From Henriciella sp. AS95 (GTDB lineage: Bacteria > Pseudomonadota > Alphaproteobacteria > Caulobacterales > Hyphomonadaceae), in NCBI RefSeq assembly GCF_038900055.1, contig NZ_JBBMQM010000001.1:558001-622000 (forward strand): DNA of 64,000 nt. The letters run 5' to 3'. The translations under genes were made by a program, and so were the position numbers. Within the stretch, counting starts at the first letter, position 1, and each line of letters begins with the position of its first letter. This document shows positions 8,274-18,234 of the stretch, one piece after another. The notes under the pieces were generated by a model. That model did not search any database. It worked only from the letters and a program-made list of their open reading frames with translations, and was not told the DNA's origin.

Positions 8274-9869
8274 CTAGAAGTGCAGGACCTTGGCGTAACG
8301 AACGTGCGGCAGGGCATCGAGCTTGTCCGTCATTTCGGCCGGTGGCTCGCTGTCGATGCCGATCAGGGCGATCGCTTCGCCGCCAGCGTCCTGACGTCCG
8401 AGATGGAAGGTTGCGATGTTGACGCCGGCCTCACCCAGCATCGCGCCAAGCGCGCCGATGAAGCCCGGTTTGTCGATATTGTTGATGTAGAGCGCGACCG
8501 GCGAGAAGTCGCCCTCCAGCGGCATGCCCTTCACCTCAACGACGCGCGGGCGACCAGCTGAGACAGTGCCCGCGAGCGAGCGCCATCCGCTTTCATCGGA
8601 ATTGGCGGTCTTCGGGACGTTCACCTTGATGCGCATCAGGCTGTCATAGACGGGGCTGTCCTCGGTCTTGGTCTCTGACAGTTTGACGCCCGCATCGGCG
8701 AGGATGGCCGGGGCCGACACCATGTTCACGTCGCCGCGCGAAGCCCGCAGCAAGCCGGCGAGCGCCGCTGCCGTGATTGGCTTGCGATTAAGCTCTGCCA
8801 CTTCGCCTTCATATTCGATGACGACTTCGTCGAAGCCATGGTCGGAGACCTGTCCAGCAAAGGCACCGAGCTTTTCGGCCAGTTCGATGAAAGGCTTGAG
8901 GCGTGGGGCTTCGTCCGCCGTGACGGATGGCATGTTCAGCGCATTGGTGACCGCGCCGGAGAGCAGATAATCGCTCATCTGCTCGGCCACTTGCAGGGCA
9001 ACATTCTCCTGCGCTTCGACAGTCGACGCGCCGAGGTGCGGGGTGGCGACGAAGTTCTTCGTGCCGAACAGCGCATTCTCCTTGGCAGGCTCTTCGGCAA
9101 AGACGTCGAAGGCAGCGGCATAGATATGCTCGTTTTCAAGCAGGTCTTTCACAGCGGCTTCATCGACCAGGCCGCCACGGGCACAGTTGACGAGGATCAG
9201 ACCTTTCTTGGTCTTCTCAAGCGCTTCGCGCGACAGGATGTTGCGCGTCTGATCGGTCAGCGGTGTGTGTAGCGTGATGACGTCGGCGCGGGCCAGAAGC
9301 GTGTCGAGGTCGACCTTCTCCACGCCGAGTTCGATGGCGCGTTCTTCTGTCAGGAACGGGTCATAGGCGATGACTTTCATGAGCAGGCCCTTGGCGCGCT
9401 CAGCCACGCGAGAGCCGATATTGCCCGAACCAATCAGGCCGAGCGTCTTGTAGGACAGCTCGACACCGACGAAATTCTTCTTCGGCCATTTGCCGCCCTG
9501 CGTGCCGGCGTCGGCCGCCGGGATCTGGCGGGCGGCGGCAAACATCATGGCGATGGCGTGCTCGGCTGTGGTGACGGCGTTGCCGAACGGCGTGTTCATG
9601 ACGACGACGCCTTTGGCGGTCGCGGCTTTGATGTCGATATTGTCGACACCGATGCCAGCGCGACCGATCACTTTGAGGTTTTTGGCCGCGGCGATGACAT
9701 CGGCGTCCGGTTTGCAGGCAGAGCGCACGGCGAGGCCGTCATACTGGTCGATGATTTCAAGGAGTTCGTCTTTCGACAGGCCGACCTTGATATCGGTTTC
9801 GATGCCGCGATTCTTGAAGATATCGACGGCGGCGGGGCTGAGATCATCAGCGATAAGGACTTTAGGCAT
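8274..9869 (-). CDS. serA: D-3-phosphoglycerate dehydrogenase
   Basis: This 531-residue enzyme oxidises 3-phosphoglycerate with NAD+ to 3-phosphohydroxypyruvate, the first step of serine synthesis. It is the long form. The NAD-binding GSGNIG motif is near residue 150, catalytic Arg/Glu/His are in the NCARGG, FAEEP and TPHLGAS regions, an intervening ASB domain spans about 320-450, and a C-terminal ACT domain (INNIDKPGFIGALGAMLGEA) probably senses serine. serC, the second enzyme, lies 160 bp upstream on the same strand, so the two are probably co-transcribed across a REP-like palindromic spacer. Confidence 0.98.
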   Translation of the reverse strand: MPKVLIADDLSPAAVDIFKNRGIETDIKVGLSKDELLEIIDQYDGLAVRSACKPDADVIAAAKNLKVIGRAGIGVDNIDIKAATAKGVVVMNTPFGNAVTTAEHAIAMMFAAARQIPAADAGTQGGKWPKKNFVGVELSYKTLGLIGSGNIGSRVAERAKGLLMKVIAYDPFLTEERAIELGVEKVDLDTLLARADVITLHTPLTDQTRNILSREALEKTKKGLILVNCARGGLVDEAAVKDLLENEHIYAAAFDVFAEEPAKENALFGTKNFVATPHLGASTVEAQENVALQVAEQMSDYLLSGAVTNALNMPSVTADEAPRLKPFIELAEKLGAFAGQVSDHGFDEVVIEYEGEVAELNRKPITAAALAGLLRASRGDVNMVSAPAILADAGVKLSETKTEDSPVYDSLMRIKVNVPKTANSDESGWRSLAGTVSAGRPRVVEVKGMPLEGDFSPVALYINNIDKPGFIGALGAMLGEAGVNIATFHLGRQDAGGEAIALIGIDSEPPAEMTDKLDALPHVRYAKVLHF

Positions 9870-9911
9870 GGGTTTTGTTCCAGTCTGGAAAATGGTTGGT
9901 CCGGCTGGCCC

Positions 9912-10026
9912 CCTCCGGCCCTTCGGGCCACCTCCCCCGCAAGCGGGGGAGGATGAAGGATTGAAGCGGGGCCCTGATCCTCCCCCGTTTACGGGGGAGG
10001 TGCCTGCGCAAGCAGGCGGAGGGGGA
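9912..10026. repeat. REP-like inverted doublet (BIME-like) between serC and serA
   Basis: Two units face each other. The left one has ccctccg, a small hairpin ggccc-ttc-gggcc (9917-9929), then a 22-base hairpin with arms cctcccccgc and gcgggggagg (9931-9952). The right one mirrors it: arms cctcccccgt and acgggggagg (9979-10000), a small hairpin gcctgc-gcaa-gcaggc (10002-10017), then ggaggggg. This is the organisation of enterobacterial BIMEs. No second copy is seen in the window. Confidence 0.75.
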
Positions 10027-10028
10027 AA

Positions 10029-11201
10029 TCAGGCGTTCTGAAGCTCTTCGGCGACGGTTGCGAAGGCCCAGTCGAGCCACGGCGTCAGCTTCTCGACATC
10101 GGAAGGCTCAACCGTCGATCCAACCCAGATGCGAAGGCCGGGAGGCGCGTCGCGATAGGAGTTGAAATCGTAGGCCACGCCTTCCTTCTCGAGCAGGGTA
10201 ACGAGCTTCTTGACGAAGGCTTCCTGCTCATCATTGGCGAGCTTTGCAACGCGCGCATCGGCGATCTTGAAGGTCACGCCTGTGTTCGAGCGGGTGTCCG
10301 CGTCAGCGCAGAGGAAGTCGATCCAGTCGGTCTTCGCGACCCAGTCCTCTAGGGTTTTGAGGCTCTTGTCGGAGCGCGCCTTGAGGCCTGCTGGTCCGCC
10401 TTCGCTTTCGGCCCAGTCGAGGGCTTTCAGGTAGTCCTCAACGCAGAGCATGGACGGGGTGTTGATCGTCGCGCCCTCGAAGATGCCTTCATTCAGCTTG
10501 CCGCCCTTCGTCATGCGGAAGAGTTTCGGCAGCGGGCGATCGGGTGTGTAGCTTTCGAGGCGTTTGACGGCGTTCGGGCTGAGGATCAGCATGCCATGGG
10601 CCGCTTCCCCGCCGAGCACTTTCTGCCAGCTATAGGTGATGACATCGAGCTTCTCGAACGGGATGTCCTGCGCGAAAACGGCCGAGGTCGCATCGCAGAT
10701 CACGACACGGTCCGCATTTGGCTTGATCCAGCTATGGTCATCCACGCGAACGCCCGATGTGGTGCCGTTCCAGGTGAAGACGATGTCGGCATCGTCGCGC
10801 GCCTTTTCGAACGGTGGCAGGACGCCATAATCGCCGACATAGACTTCGCAATCGTCGAGCTTCAGCTGTTTCTGCGCGTCGGTGACCCAGTCCTTGCCGA
10901 AGCTTTCCCAGGCAAAGATGTCGACCGGCTTCGCGCCGAGCATGGACCACATGCACATTTCGACGGCGCCGGTGTCCGAGGCCGGTACGATACCGACGCG
11001 GTAGCCTTCAGGCAGGTTCAATATCTGTTTTGTGCGCTCAATCGCTTCGGCGAGCTTGGCCTTGGCATCTTTCGCGCGGTGCGAGCGGCCAAAGGCGGTC
11101 GTTTCGAGTTGTGAGAGCGAAAATCCGGGACGCTTTGCGGTCGGACCGGAAGAGAAATGCGGGCATGCAGGGCGCACGTCCGGCTTAGCGGGAATCGTCA
11201 T
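10029..11201 (-). CDS. serC: Phosphoserine aminotransferase
   Basis: This 390-residue PLP enzyme converts phosphohydroxypyruvate and glutamate to O-phosphoserine, the second step of serine synthesis; it may also act in pyridoxal phosphate synthesis. The Schiff-base lysine lies in [12 protein letters not shown], and the N-terminal [13 protein letters not shown] motif is the alphaproteobacterial variant of this class V aminotransferase. The ATG at 11201 is chosen over an upstream one at 11279 because aggag precedes it by eight bases. It heads a probable serC-serA operon, and its leader contains a hairpin overlapping the ribosome binding site. Confidence 0.96.
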   Translation of the reverse strand: MTIPAKPDVRPACPHFSSGPTAKRPGFSLSQLETTAFGRSHRAKDAKAKLAEAIERTKQILNLPEGYRVGIVPASDTGAVEMCMWSMLGAKPVDIFAWESFGKDWVTDAQKQLKLDDCEVYVGDYGVLPPFEKARDDADIVFTWNGTTSGVRVDDHSWIKPNADRVVICDATSAVFAQDIPFEKLDVITYSWQKVLGGEAAHGMLILSPNAVKRLESYTPDRPLPKLFRMTKGGKLNEGIFEGATINTPSMLCVEDYLKALDWAESEGGPAGLKARSDKSLKTLEDWVAKTDWIDFLCADADTRSNTGVTFKIADARVAKLANDEQEAFVKKLVTLLEKEGVAYDFNSYRDAPPGLRIWVGSTVEPSDVEKLTPWLDWAFATVAEELQNA

Positions 11202-11260
11202 CTGTTTTACTCCTATCCTTACAGATAGGCTGGCCCTCGTTGGGGAAGGCTGGCCCGCCG
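11202..11260 (-). promoter_or_regulatory. Structured leader of serC
   Basis: Just upstream of the serC ribosome binding site the minus-strand mRNA has arms cctatc and gatagg (plus 11212-11229, 6-base loop), the second arm running into the Shine-Dalgarno aggag. Further upstream gggccagcc occurs twice (plus 11228-11236 and 11248-11256). A cis-regulatory serC RNA motif is known from alphaproteobacteria; I cannot confirm that this matches its consensus. Confidence 0.35.
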
Positions 11261-11388
11261 CCTCTATGGCAGATTTCAAACGGCGTTGATAGGGGGAGAT
11301 TTATGACAGCTGCGTGAGGGCAGGGGTTGCCCACTGTCGCGATGAGTGCAAATCGCATCTGTCAGTCCCGCAGGAGCCACCCGTTTCA

Positions 11389-12291
11389 ATGACACCGCAG
11401 AGATCCATGACGGACTGGTCCATGTTCCTGCTATTGTCGGGATGTTGGGCGAGCGCTTTCCTCATGACGAAGGTCGCCGTCCAGGATCTGCCGGCCAGCG
11501 TCATTATTCCCAGCCGGCTGATTGTCGGGGCGATCTGCATGTGGGCGGTGATGCTGATGCGGGGCGAGCGCCTGCCGCCATTGTCGGCGACGGCGTCCTG
11601 GCTTTCCATCATCGGTCTTGGCGTGATCGGGACGGCCGTGCCCTTCTATCTGATTACGCTTGGCCAGAAGACGATCAATGCGTCCACGGCGTCCCTGCTC
11701 ATCGCGGGCGCGCCTCTCTTCGTGGCGGGTATGGCGCATTTCCGGTTCAAGGACGACAGGATGACCGTCAACAAGGTGATCGGCCTGATTGTCGGCTTCA
11801 TCGGCGTGGCTGTGCTGCTTGGGCCCGACGCGATCAAGGGTATTGGCAACGCCAATCTGATTGCACAGCTGCTCGTTCTCGGCGGGGCGCTTTGCTACGC
11901 CGTCAACAGCATCATCGCGCGCGGCGCACCAAAGCTTGCCCCGGCTGTGATGCCAGCCGGCTTTCTGACGGTGGCATCGGTCGTGGTCATGCCGATGCTG
12001 TTCTTCACCGATTGGGATGAGGTGACTTTCAACGCTTCAAACGTGTCGGCTGTGCTCGCCCTGGGGCTGGTTCCGACGGCGTTTGCGGGCGTCGTTCTGA
12101 TGGAGCTTGTGTCGAGAACCAGTGCGACTTTCATCTCGCTGACTGGCTATGTCATTCCGATCATGACCGTGATCCTTGGTTACGTTTTCTTCCGGGAGAC
12201 GCAGAACTGGAACGCGCTGCTGGCCTTTGTGCTGATTCTGGCTGGGGTCTGGCTGTCGCAGCGAAGCGGCCGGATGAAGCGCCGATACTGA
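11389..12291 (+). CDS. EamA/DMT-family transporter
   Basis: This protein of about 300 residues has ten hydrophobic segments arranged as two EamA repeats of five, the pattern of drug/metabolite exporters such as RhtA, YdcZ-like and RarD proteins. The substrate cannot be told from sequence; amino acid or metabolite efflux is usual. The ATG at 11389 is preferred over 11314 because the latter adds a Cys/His-rich hydrophilic stretch; aggag lies 12 bases before 11389, and a later ATG at 11407 is also possible. It is divergent from serC. Confidence 0.85.
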   Translation: MTPQRSMTDWSMFLLLSGCWASAFLMTKVAVQDLPASVIIPSRLIVGAICMWAVMLMRGERLPPLSATASWLSIIGLGVIGTAVPFYLITLGQKTINASTASLLIAGAPLFVAGMAHFRFKDDRMTVNKVIGLIVGFIGVAVLLGPDAIKGIGNANLIAQLLVLGGALCYAVNSIIARGAPKLAPAVMPAGFLTVASVVVMPMLFFTDWDEVTFNASNVSAVLALGLVPTAFAGVVLMELVSRTSATFISLTGYVIPIMTVILGYVFFRETQNWNALLAFVLILAGVWLSQRSGRMKRRY

Positions 12292-12364
12292 CCTTCCAAG
12301 GTAAACCGCAACGGTTTACAGTCCCGGCAATGGCCGCGTTCAAGACGGCCGTCCGGGAGGAGCC

Positions 12365-13204
12365 ATGACAGAAATAAATGTACGTCCGATCGCAGGTGCG
12401 CTCGGTGCTGAAATCGAAGGCATCGACCTTTCCGATGACCTGTCAAACGAAGCATTCGACACGGTGCATCAGGCCTTTCTCGATCATCACGTGATCTTCT
12501 TTCGCGACCAGCACGATCTGAGCCCCGAGAAGCACAAGGCGTTTGGTCGCCGGTTCGGGACGCTGAATGTGCACCCTTATGTCAAAGGCATGGACGGCCA
12601 TCCGGAAATCCTCGAAATCATCAAGGAGCCGGACGAGACAACCAATTTCGGCGGCGGCTGGCACACCGACATGTCCTTCCTCGAAGAGCCAGCGCTCGGC
12701 TCGATCCTGCACGCGATTGAAGTCCCGCCCTTTGGCGGTGACACGCTCTGGGCGAACCAGCATGCGGCTTATGATGCGCTGTCGGATGGGCTGAAAGAGA
12801 CATTGGCCAGCCTTACGGCGATCCACTCGGCCAAGGGCGAATATGGCCCGAAAGGCCAGTCGGCGCTGGGGCGCAAGAGCATGGACACGCAAGCTGCGCC
12901 AGATGCGCCGGAGTTCGAGCACCCTGTCGTGCGCACACATCCTGAAACAGGGCGTAAAGGGCTCTATGTGAACCCTGCCTTCACCATGCGTTTCAAAGGG
13001 TGGACGCGGCGCGAGAGCCGGCCATTGCTGAACTATCTGTTCGAACATTGCCGTCAGGAGCCCTTCACCTGCCGCTTCCGCTGGGAGGCTGGCTCGGTCG
13101 CCTTCTGGGACAACCGCTCGACCTGGCACTTTGCGCTCAACGATTATCAGGGCCATCGCCGACATATGCGGCGGGTGACGGTGAATGGAGACCGGCCTTT
13201 CTAG
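12365..13204 (+). CDS. TauD/TfdA-family Fe(II)/2-oxoglutarate dioxygenase
   Basis: This 279-residue protein belongs to the taurine dioxygenase family, which couples decarboxylation of 2-oxoglutarate to hydroxylation of a sulfonate, aryloxyacetate or similar substrate. The iron ligands are H100 and D102 (GGWHTDMSF) and H255 (TWHFALNDY); the Arg for the co-substrate lies in HRRHMRRV. The ATG follows an aggagcc ribosome binding site. No sulfonate transporter or sulfur gene is adjacent, so the substrate is open. It is 73 bp downstream of the EamA transporter, and co-transcription is possible. Confidence 0.9.
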   Translation: MTEINVRPIAGALGAEIEGIDLSDDLSNEAFDTVHQAFLDHHVIFFRDQHDLSPEKHKAFGRRFGTLNVHPYVKGMDGHPEILEIIKEPDETTNFGGGWHTDMSFLEEPALGSILHAIEVPPFGGDTLWANQHAAYDALSDGLKETLASLTAIHSAKGEYGPKGQSALGRKSMDTQAAPDAPEFEHPVVRTHPETGRKGLYVNPAFTMRFKGWTRRESRPLLNYLFEHCRQEPFTCRFRWEAGSVAFWDNRSTWHFALNDYQGHRRHMRRVTVNGDRPF

Positions 13205-13216
13205 GCGGATCGACGT

Positions 13217-13807
13217 CTACTCGTCTTCAACCAGGTGGCCAATATGGAAGCTGAGCAGCCAGACCAGCAGGCCGATCGCTGCAAGGCGTTCGACAAGGCC
13301 GATGATATCATTCGACACACCGAAAGTCGCCGCACCGGCTAGCAGGTAAATCAGCGCCGCGAGCAGCGTGCCATATCGAAAGAGTGGGCGGCCGCCACCT
13401 CGCACAATAGCCAGAATGGCGAGGGCTACGGCCAGGAAGATACCGATCGCGGCGACAGCATAATAATGAATGACCGGGTTTTCGGGGCTGGTCTTTGAAT
13501 AGGCCTCGTAGAGCGAGATAAGGATGATAAGGGGTCCGGTCAGGCCGAACAGAACCGCCGCAATGCCGCTCGGCCAGCCTTGGTCGCCTGTCCGCCAGAC
13601 AATAAGACCGGTCAACGCAATGGCGATGGCGACCAGAATGAGGCCGATATCCTGCGCGGAGGCAAAATCGCCCGCAGCAAGGTCGCTGATGGTGGAGGTG
13701 AGAAGGCTCTGGCGGTTCATGGCAATGGCCATGGTCAGATCGATGGCGCCCGCGACCAGACAGGACGCGATGACATAATAATGGATGTACCGCGATTTCA
13801 GGAGCAT
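13217..13807 (-). CDS. DUF998-like membrane protein
   Basis: This 196-residue protein has six predicted hydrophobic segments with short loops and an acidic C-terminal tail (HLVEDE). The pattern is that of small six-helix membrane proteins grouped as DUF998, whose function is unknown. It is convergent with the TauD-like gene, with only 12 bp between the two stops, and 68 bp upstream of it lies the end of the PhzF-like gene on the same strand. Confidence 0.65.
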   Translation of the reverse strand: MLLKSRYIHYYVIASCLVAGAIDLTMAIAMNRQSLLTSTISDLAAGDFASAQDIGLILVAIAIALTGLIVWRTGDQGWPSGIAAVLFGLTGPLIILISLYEAYSKTSPENPVIHYYAVAAIGIFLAVALAILAIVRGGGRPLFRYGTLLAALIYLLAGAATFGVSNDIIGLVERLAAIGLLVWLLSFHIGHLVEDE

Positions 13808-13875
13808 GGGCCTCGGACCTTCAACCCATCAACGCGCGGCGGCCATTACCGTTGCCAGAAGTCGAAACGCTTGCC

Positions 13876-14688
13876 TTAAAGAGAGAAGGTGCCCTCGATC
13901 ACCGTCACAGCTTTTCCGCGCAGTTTCACGCGGTCGCCGATGAGCTCAATCCCGATCTGGCCGCCGCGGCCGGGATAGGCCTGATAGCAGTCGAGCGGGC
14001 GTTTGAAGCGGGGGCCGAGAATGGCGGCGATCATGCAGTGCCAGCTGCCCGTGGCGGGATCTTCCGGGATGCCGCTGGCGGGCGCAAAGAAGCGGCTCAC
14101 GACATCGATACCGTCGCCCTGAACGGCGAGGCAGCCGAGATTGCCGCGATCAACATCCTGCATCACGCCGAGCTTCCTGATGAGGTCAAGGTCGGGCTGA
14201 AGCTGCACGATATCGTCGGCGCTCGCGAAGACGCAGGCATAGAACGGGCCGCCCCAAGCCTCGAGCGGCCATGCGCCGAGCGCGGCGGCGACATCATCGG
14301 TAATGTCCATCTTGCGCACGTCTGGGGCTGGAAAGTCCATTTCGTAGCGCCCACCGGCGGCCTTCTTCACGGTGAGACGGCCGGACTTCACCGTGTCGAA
14401 ACCGATCTCCCGGCCGTCAAAACCCATATGGCTGAACAGGACGTGCGCCGCGGCGAGCGTTGCGTGTCCGCAGAGCGGCACTTCAATGGTCGGTGTGAAC
14501 CAGCGCAGCGCCCAGACGCCATCACCCTTCGGAACGATGAAGGCTGTCTCCGCCACATTGTTTTCGGCGGCGATTGCAAGAAGTTGCGCGTCGGGCAGGA
14601 ATTCGTCCATCGGCATGACGCAGGCCTGGTTGCCCTCGAAGGTGCGCGTGGCGAAAGCGTCGATCTGATAGAAGGGCAGGGTGGTCAT
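13876..14688 (-). CDS. PhzF-family isomerase/epimerase-like protein
   Basis: This 270-residue protein has the two-lobed diaminopimelate-epimerase-like fold of the PhzF family. The catalytic glutamate lies in ENNVAETAF, and the family motifs FEGNQACV near the N terminus, PLCGHATLAAAH, and DPATGSWHC near the C terminus are all present. True PhzF acts in phenazine synthesis, but no other phenazine gene is near, so this is probably one of the many homologues of unknown substrate. It stands alone. Confidence 0.88.
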   Translation of the reverse strand: MTTLPFYQIDAFATRTFEGNQACVMPMDEFLPDAQLLAIAAENNVAETAFIVPKGDGVWALRWFTPTIEVPLCGHATLAAAHVLFSHMGFDGREIGFDTVKSGRLTVKKAAGGRYEMDFPAPDVRKMDITDDVAAALGAWPLEAWGGPFYACVFASADDIVQLQPDLDLIRKLGVMQDVDRGNLGCLAVQGDGIDVVSRFFAPASGIPEDPATGSWHCMIAAILGPRFKRPLDCYQAYPGRGGQIGIELIGDRVKLRGKAVTVIEGTFSL

Positions 14689-14818
14689 GGTGCGTCTCCG
14701 GACGTGGGCAGATCATCCTATCGACTGCCTCAGCGGAGACAAACCAGAGAATCTAAGCTGTGGTTTAGGTCGGGTCTTAAAGGTGGAGCGTCAGCTGAAG
14801 ATGCAGACGCCCACGACG

Positions 14819-15643
14819 TCACCCGTCTTCGTTGTCATCCAGCGCCCAGCCGTGATTGATGGGGCCGTGGCCATGGCCGAAGCCCTTGGCGGTTTCTATG
14901 GCCTTGTGGAGATAATCGCGCGCCTGCTCCACGGCGTCCTGGATGGGCGTGCCTTTCGCGACCAGAGCAGAGATGGCGCTCGCCAGCGTGCAGCCCGTGC
15001 CGTGGGTGGAGCTCGTCTCAATGCGCTGGCTTTCAAACATCCACTCGCCATGTTCGGTCTGGAGGACATCCGTGATCACGCGCCCCGGGATGTGCCCGCC
15101 CTTGACCAGAACACCCTTTGCGCCGCGTTTCAGAAGCGCTTCGGCGGCGCGGCGCTGGCCGTTGATGCCGTCGACAGACTTGCCGGTCAGCACTTCAGCT
15201 TCAGGCGCGTTCGGCGTCAGCAAATGAGCGCCTGGCAAGAGAAGAGAAGTGAGCGCGCCGACCGCTTTCTGGCTGATCAGCTGGTCGCCCGATGACGCAA
15301 CCATGACCGGATCAATAATGCGCGGCGCGTCCTTTGCGCGCTCTTCCAGCGTTTCGGCAATGGTTTCGACGAGGTCAGCTGTTCCCAGCATGCCGGTCTT
15401 GATCGCGTCGGCGCCAATGTCGTTCAGGCAGACCAGCATCTGGTCCCGGACCGTCTTGAGCGGGACCGGGTGGACATCGTGGACGCCTTTTGTGTCCTGG
15501 ACGGTGATGGCCGTAATGGCTGTCATCGCATAGCCGCCCATCGCCATGATGGCCTTGATATCGGCCTGAATGCCAGCCCCGCCGCCGGAGTCTGAGCCGG
15601 CGATTACGAGCACGCGGCCCTGCTTGTCTTCAGTGTCTTCCAT
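14819..15643 (-). CDS. thiD: Hydroxymethylpyrimidine/phosphomethylpyrimidine kinase
   Basis: This 274-residue ribokinase-family enzyme phosphorylates HMP and then HMP-phosphate with ATP, giving the pyrimidine half of thiamine. Seen are AGSDSGGGAGIQAD near the N terminus, the DPVMVASSGD motif and the anion-hole THGTGCTLASAIS near residue 215. The ATG at 15643 removes six residues of a longer frame and gives the usual start. No thiamine riboswitch or other thi gene is visible nearby. Confidence 0.94.
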   Translation of the reverse strand: MEDTEDKQGRVLVIAGSDSGGGAGIQADIKAIMAMGGYAMTAITAITVQDTKGVHDVHPVPLKTVRDQMLVCLNDIGADAIKTGMLGTADLVETIAETLEERAKDAPRIIDPVMVASSGDQLISQKAVGALTSLLLPGAHLLTPNAPEAEVLTGKSVDGINGQRRAAEALLKRGAKGVLVKGGHIPGRVITDVLQTEHGEWMFESQRIETSSTHGTGCTLASAISALVAKGTPIQDAVEQARDYLHKAIETAKGFGHGHGPINHGWALDDNEDG

Positions 15644-15699
15644 GCAAGACAGATAGAGCACTCATCGCGCCGGCAAAAGCGGCGACAGCACTGGACGGC

Positions 15700-16281
15700 T
15701 CACCAGGGCTTTCCGGGCGATTCTACAGGCGCCGAGAGATCAAACTCCACGCGGAAATGACGTTCGGGGCGATGCAGGTCATACACGAAAATATCGTCTT
15801 CCGGGTCGATTTCCATGGTCCAGATATTGTGCTTCGACTCTGGAATATCCTCAGCGTCAAAGAGGTCCATTGTCTTGCGGTCGGCGGGAAAGACCTGCCG
15901 TGTCGCATTCGATGCCCCAGACGACTTGCCGCCATAAAGGGATAGGGCGTCGGGCGATCCATCCTCATGATTGTGCTGGTGCCTCAGGGCGAGACGGCCA
16001 TCATCGTTCAGCGCCACAAGCCAGGTGCGCGAATGATCGTCTCCGACATGGAGCGGGATGCGAAGCCCGGTTTCTGTACAGGTTTCGAAATCGGCGATGA
16101 TGGTTTCCCCGCGCCAGTCTTCATCCTGCGGGTCATCACTGGTGATCGTGCCCTGATAGGACTGGCCGCAATAGGGTTGGACATTGGCGAGAAACTCGTC
16201 AGCGGAGAGGTCCGCGGGCGTTGTCCGGTCGCAGGCGGAAACAGTCATGGCGAGCGCGATGGCAGAGAGTCTGAAAAACAT
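15700..16281 (-). CDS. Putative lipoprotein of unknown function
   Basis: This 193-residue protein begins MFFRLSAIALAMTVSAC, a signal peptide with a lipobox ending at Cys17. The mature part is acidic and His/Asp-rich, with two further cysteines (QPYCGQSY and FETCTETG) that may form a disulfide. I do not recognise a family. The ATG at 16281 was chosen since it begins the signal peptide; a frame from 16311 adds ten residues. It follows ftsH on the same strand by 51 bp in the reading direction. Confidence 0.75.
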   Translation of the reverse strand: MFFRLSAIALAMTVSACDRTTPADLSADEFLANVQPYCGQSYQGTITSDDPQDEDWRGETIIADFETCTETGLRIPLHVGDDHSRTWLVALNDDGRLALRHQHNHEDGSPDALSLYGGKSSGASNATRQVFPADRKTMDLFDAEDIPESKHNIWTMEIDPEDDIFVYDLHRPERHFRVEFDLSAPVESPGKPW

Positions 16282-16332
16282 GGGGCGCAGCCTATGCAGA
16301 CTGCGCCCCAAGGCAATTATATTTTTTGATAA

Positions 16333-18234
16333 TCAGGCCGGTTCCGGTTCGCCGCCCGGTTCTCCGTCGCGGCCCTTGTTACGGCGCTTGCCGGTAACCG
16401 GCACAGCCGAGGCAGGGCCCTGTGGCTCATCGGGCTCTTCCGGACGGGTCGGCGGCTTGCCGTTGATGAGATCAGTGATCTCCTGGCCAGACAGCGTCTC
16501 ATATTCGAGCAGGCCCTCAGCGATGGTCGTCCATTCGTCGCGGTGATCGGTCAGGATCCGGCGGGCTTCATCCATGCCCTTCTGGACAAGGGCACGCACC
16601 TCGGCCTCGATCTTCCGGGAGGTTTCCTCCGAAACATGGGTCGGCCGTGTGTACGGGTCCGAATTGTCGGAATAGTCGACAGGCCCGATGACATCGGAGA
16701 GGCCAAAACTGGTCACCATGGCCCGGGCAATCCGGGTCGCATGCTGGATATCGGATGATGCGCCGGAGGTGACGTTCTCTTCACCGAATGCCAGTTCCTC
16801 TGCGACGCGACCGCCCATCAGGACAGCGAGCCTGGAGGTCATCTCAAGCCGCGTCTGGGAGAGCTTGTCGTCTTCCGGCAGCTGCATGACCATGCCGAGG
16901 GCACGACCGCGCGGAATAATGGTCGCCTTGTGGACCGGGTCGGTGCCAGGCATCCGGATGCCCACAAGGGCGTGACCGGCTTCGTGATAGGCGGTGAGGC
17001 GCTTTTCCTTGTCGGACATGACCATGGAGCGCCGTTCCGGCCCCATCAGCACCTTGTCCTTGGCATCTTCGAACTCGGCCATGGAGACAACGCGCTTCCC
17101 ACGCCTTGCCGCCAGCAGAGCGGCCTCGTTGACGAGGTTGGCAAGGTCGGCGCCGGAGAAGCCTGGCGTACCCCGCGCAATGACTTTCGACACGACGTCC
17201 TTGGCCAGCGGCACGTTACGCATATGCACTTTGAGGATGCGCTCGCGCCCGAGAATGTCCGGATTGCTGACAGTCACCTGACGGTCGAAACGGCCGGGGC
17301 GCAGCAGTGCCGGGTCGAGCACGTCGGGACGGTTGGTCGCGGCGATGATGATGATGCCGTCATTGGCTTCAAAGCCATCCATCTCGACCAGAAGCTGGTT
17401 CAGCGTCTGCTCGCGCTCATCATTTCCGCCGCCGATACCGGCACCGCGGGACCGGCCAACGGCATCGATCTCGTCGATGAAGATAATGCAGGGAGCATTG
17501 CGCTTGGCCTGCTCGAACATGTCGCGGACACGGCTTGCGCCGACACCGACGAACATTTCGACAAAGTCCGAACCGGAAATCGTGAAGAAGGGAACGCCAG
17601 CTTCGCCGGCCACAGCCCGGGCGAGCAGCGTTTTACCGGTGCCCGGAGGGCCGACCAGCAAAGCGCCTTTCGGGATCTTGCCGCCGAGACGCTGGAAACG
17701 GGCAGGGTCGCGAAGGAACTCCACGACTTCCTGAAGCTCTTCCTTGGCTTCATCGACACCCGCGACATCATCAAATGTCACGCGGCCGGACTTTTCGGTC
17801 AGCATGCGGGCGCGGGATTTGCCGAAGCTCATCGCGCCGCGTCCACCGCCGCCGCCCTGCATCTGACGCATCAGGAACAGGAACAGGCCGAGGATCAGGA
17901 CCAGCGGAAGAAGGTTCAGAAGAAGACCGCCAAGGCTGAAGCCGGTTTCGGCATCTTCGGTGACCTGCACGCCCTGGTCAGCGAACCAGGTCGAGACCTC
18001 GATATTGGTTGGCAGCTTTTCGGCGTAATAAGTCTCGCCAGAATTGGTCGTGGCGGTGACGCGATCATTGGTGACCGTCACTTTCTCAAGTTGACCCTGG
18101 CTGGCCATCTGACGCAGTTCCGAGATCGGAACCTTCTCGGAGCCAACCGCTACAGAAGAGCTTTGCATGGCGATCATCATGGCGACGACGAGCGCTGCGA
18201 TAAGGCCCCATACTGCGAGATTACGCATATTCAT
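16333..18234 (-). CDS. ftsH: ATP-dependent zinc metalloprotease FtsH
   Basis: This membrane-anchored AAA+ protease of about 633 residues degrades misfolded membrane proteins and short-lived regulators, including RpoH in E. coli. There are two N-terminal transmembrane helices with a periplasmic domain between them, then Walker A GPPGTGKT, Walker [13 protein letters not shown], the second region of homology ([21 protein letters not shown]) and the zinc site HEAGH. A Gln/Gly-rich linker (MQGGGGGRG) joins helix and AAA domain. The ATG at 18234 gives the usual MNMRN start. That rpoH lies 15 kb away on the opposite strand is worth noting, but the two are not linked in an operon. Confidence 0.98.
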   Translation of the reverse strand: MNMRNLAVWGLIAALVVAMMIAMQSSSVAVGSEKVPISELRQMASQGQLEKVTVTNDRVTATTNSGETYYAEKLPTNIEVSTWFADQGVQVTEDAETGFSLGGLLLNLLPLVLILGLFLFLMRQMQGGGGGRGAMSFGKSRARMLTEKSGRVTFDDVAGVDEAKEELQEVVEFLRDPARFQRLGGKIPKGALLVGPPGTGKTLLARAVAGEAGVPFFTISGSDFVEMFVGVGASRVRDMFEQAKRNAPCIIFIDEIDAVGRSRGAGIGGGNDEREQTLNQLLVEMDGFEANDGIIIIAATNRPDVLDPALLRPGRFDRQVTVSNPDILGRERILKVHMRNVPLAKDVVSKVIARGTPGFSGADLANLVNEAALLAARRGKRVVSMAEFEDAKDKVLMGPERRSMVMSDKEKRLTAYHEAGHALVGIRMPGTDPVHKATIIPRGRALGMVMQLPEDDKLSQTRLEMTSRLAVLMGGRVAEELAFGEENVTSGASSDIQHATRIARAMVTSFGLSDVIGPVDYSDNSDPYTRPTHVSEETSRKIEAEVRALVQKGMDEARRILTDHRDEWTTIAEGLLEYETLSGQEITDLINGKPPTRPEEPDEPQGPASAVPVTGKRRNKGRDGEPGGEPEPA

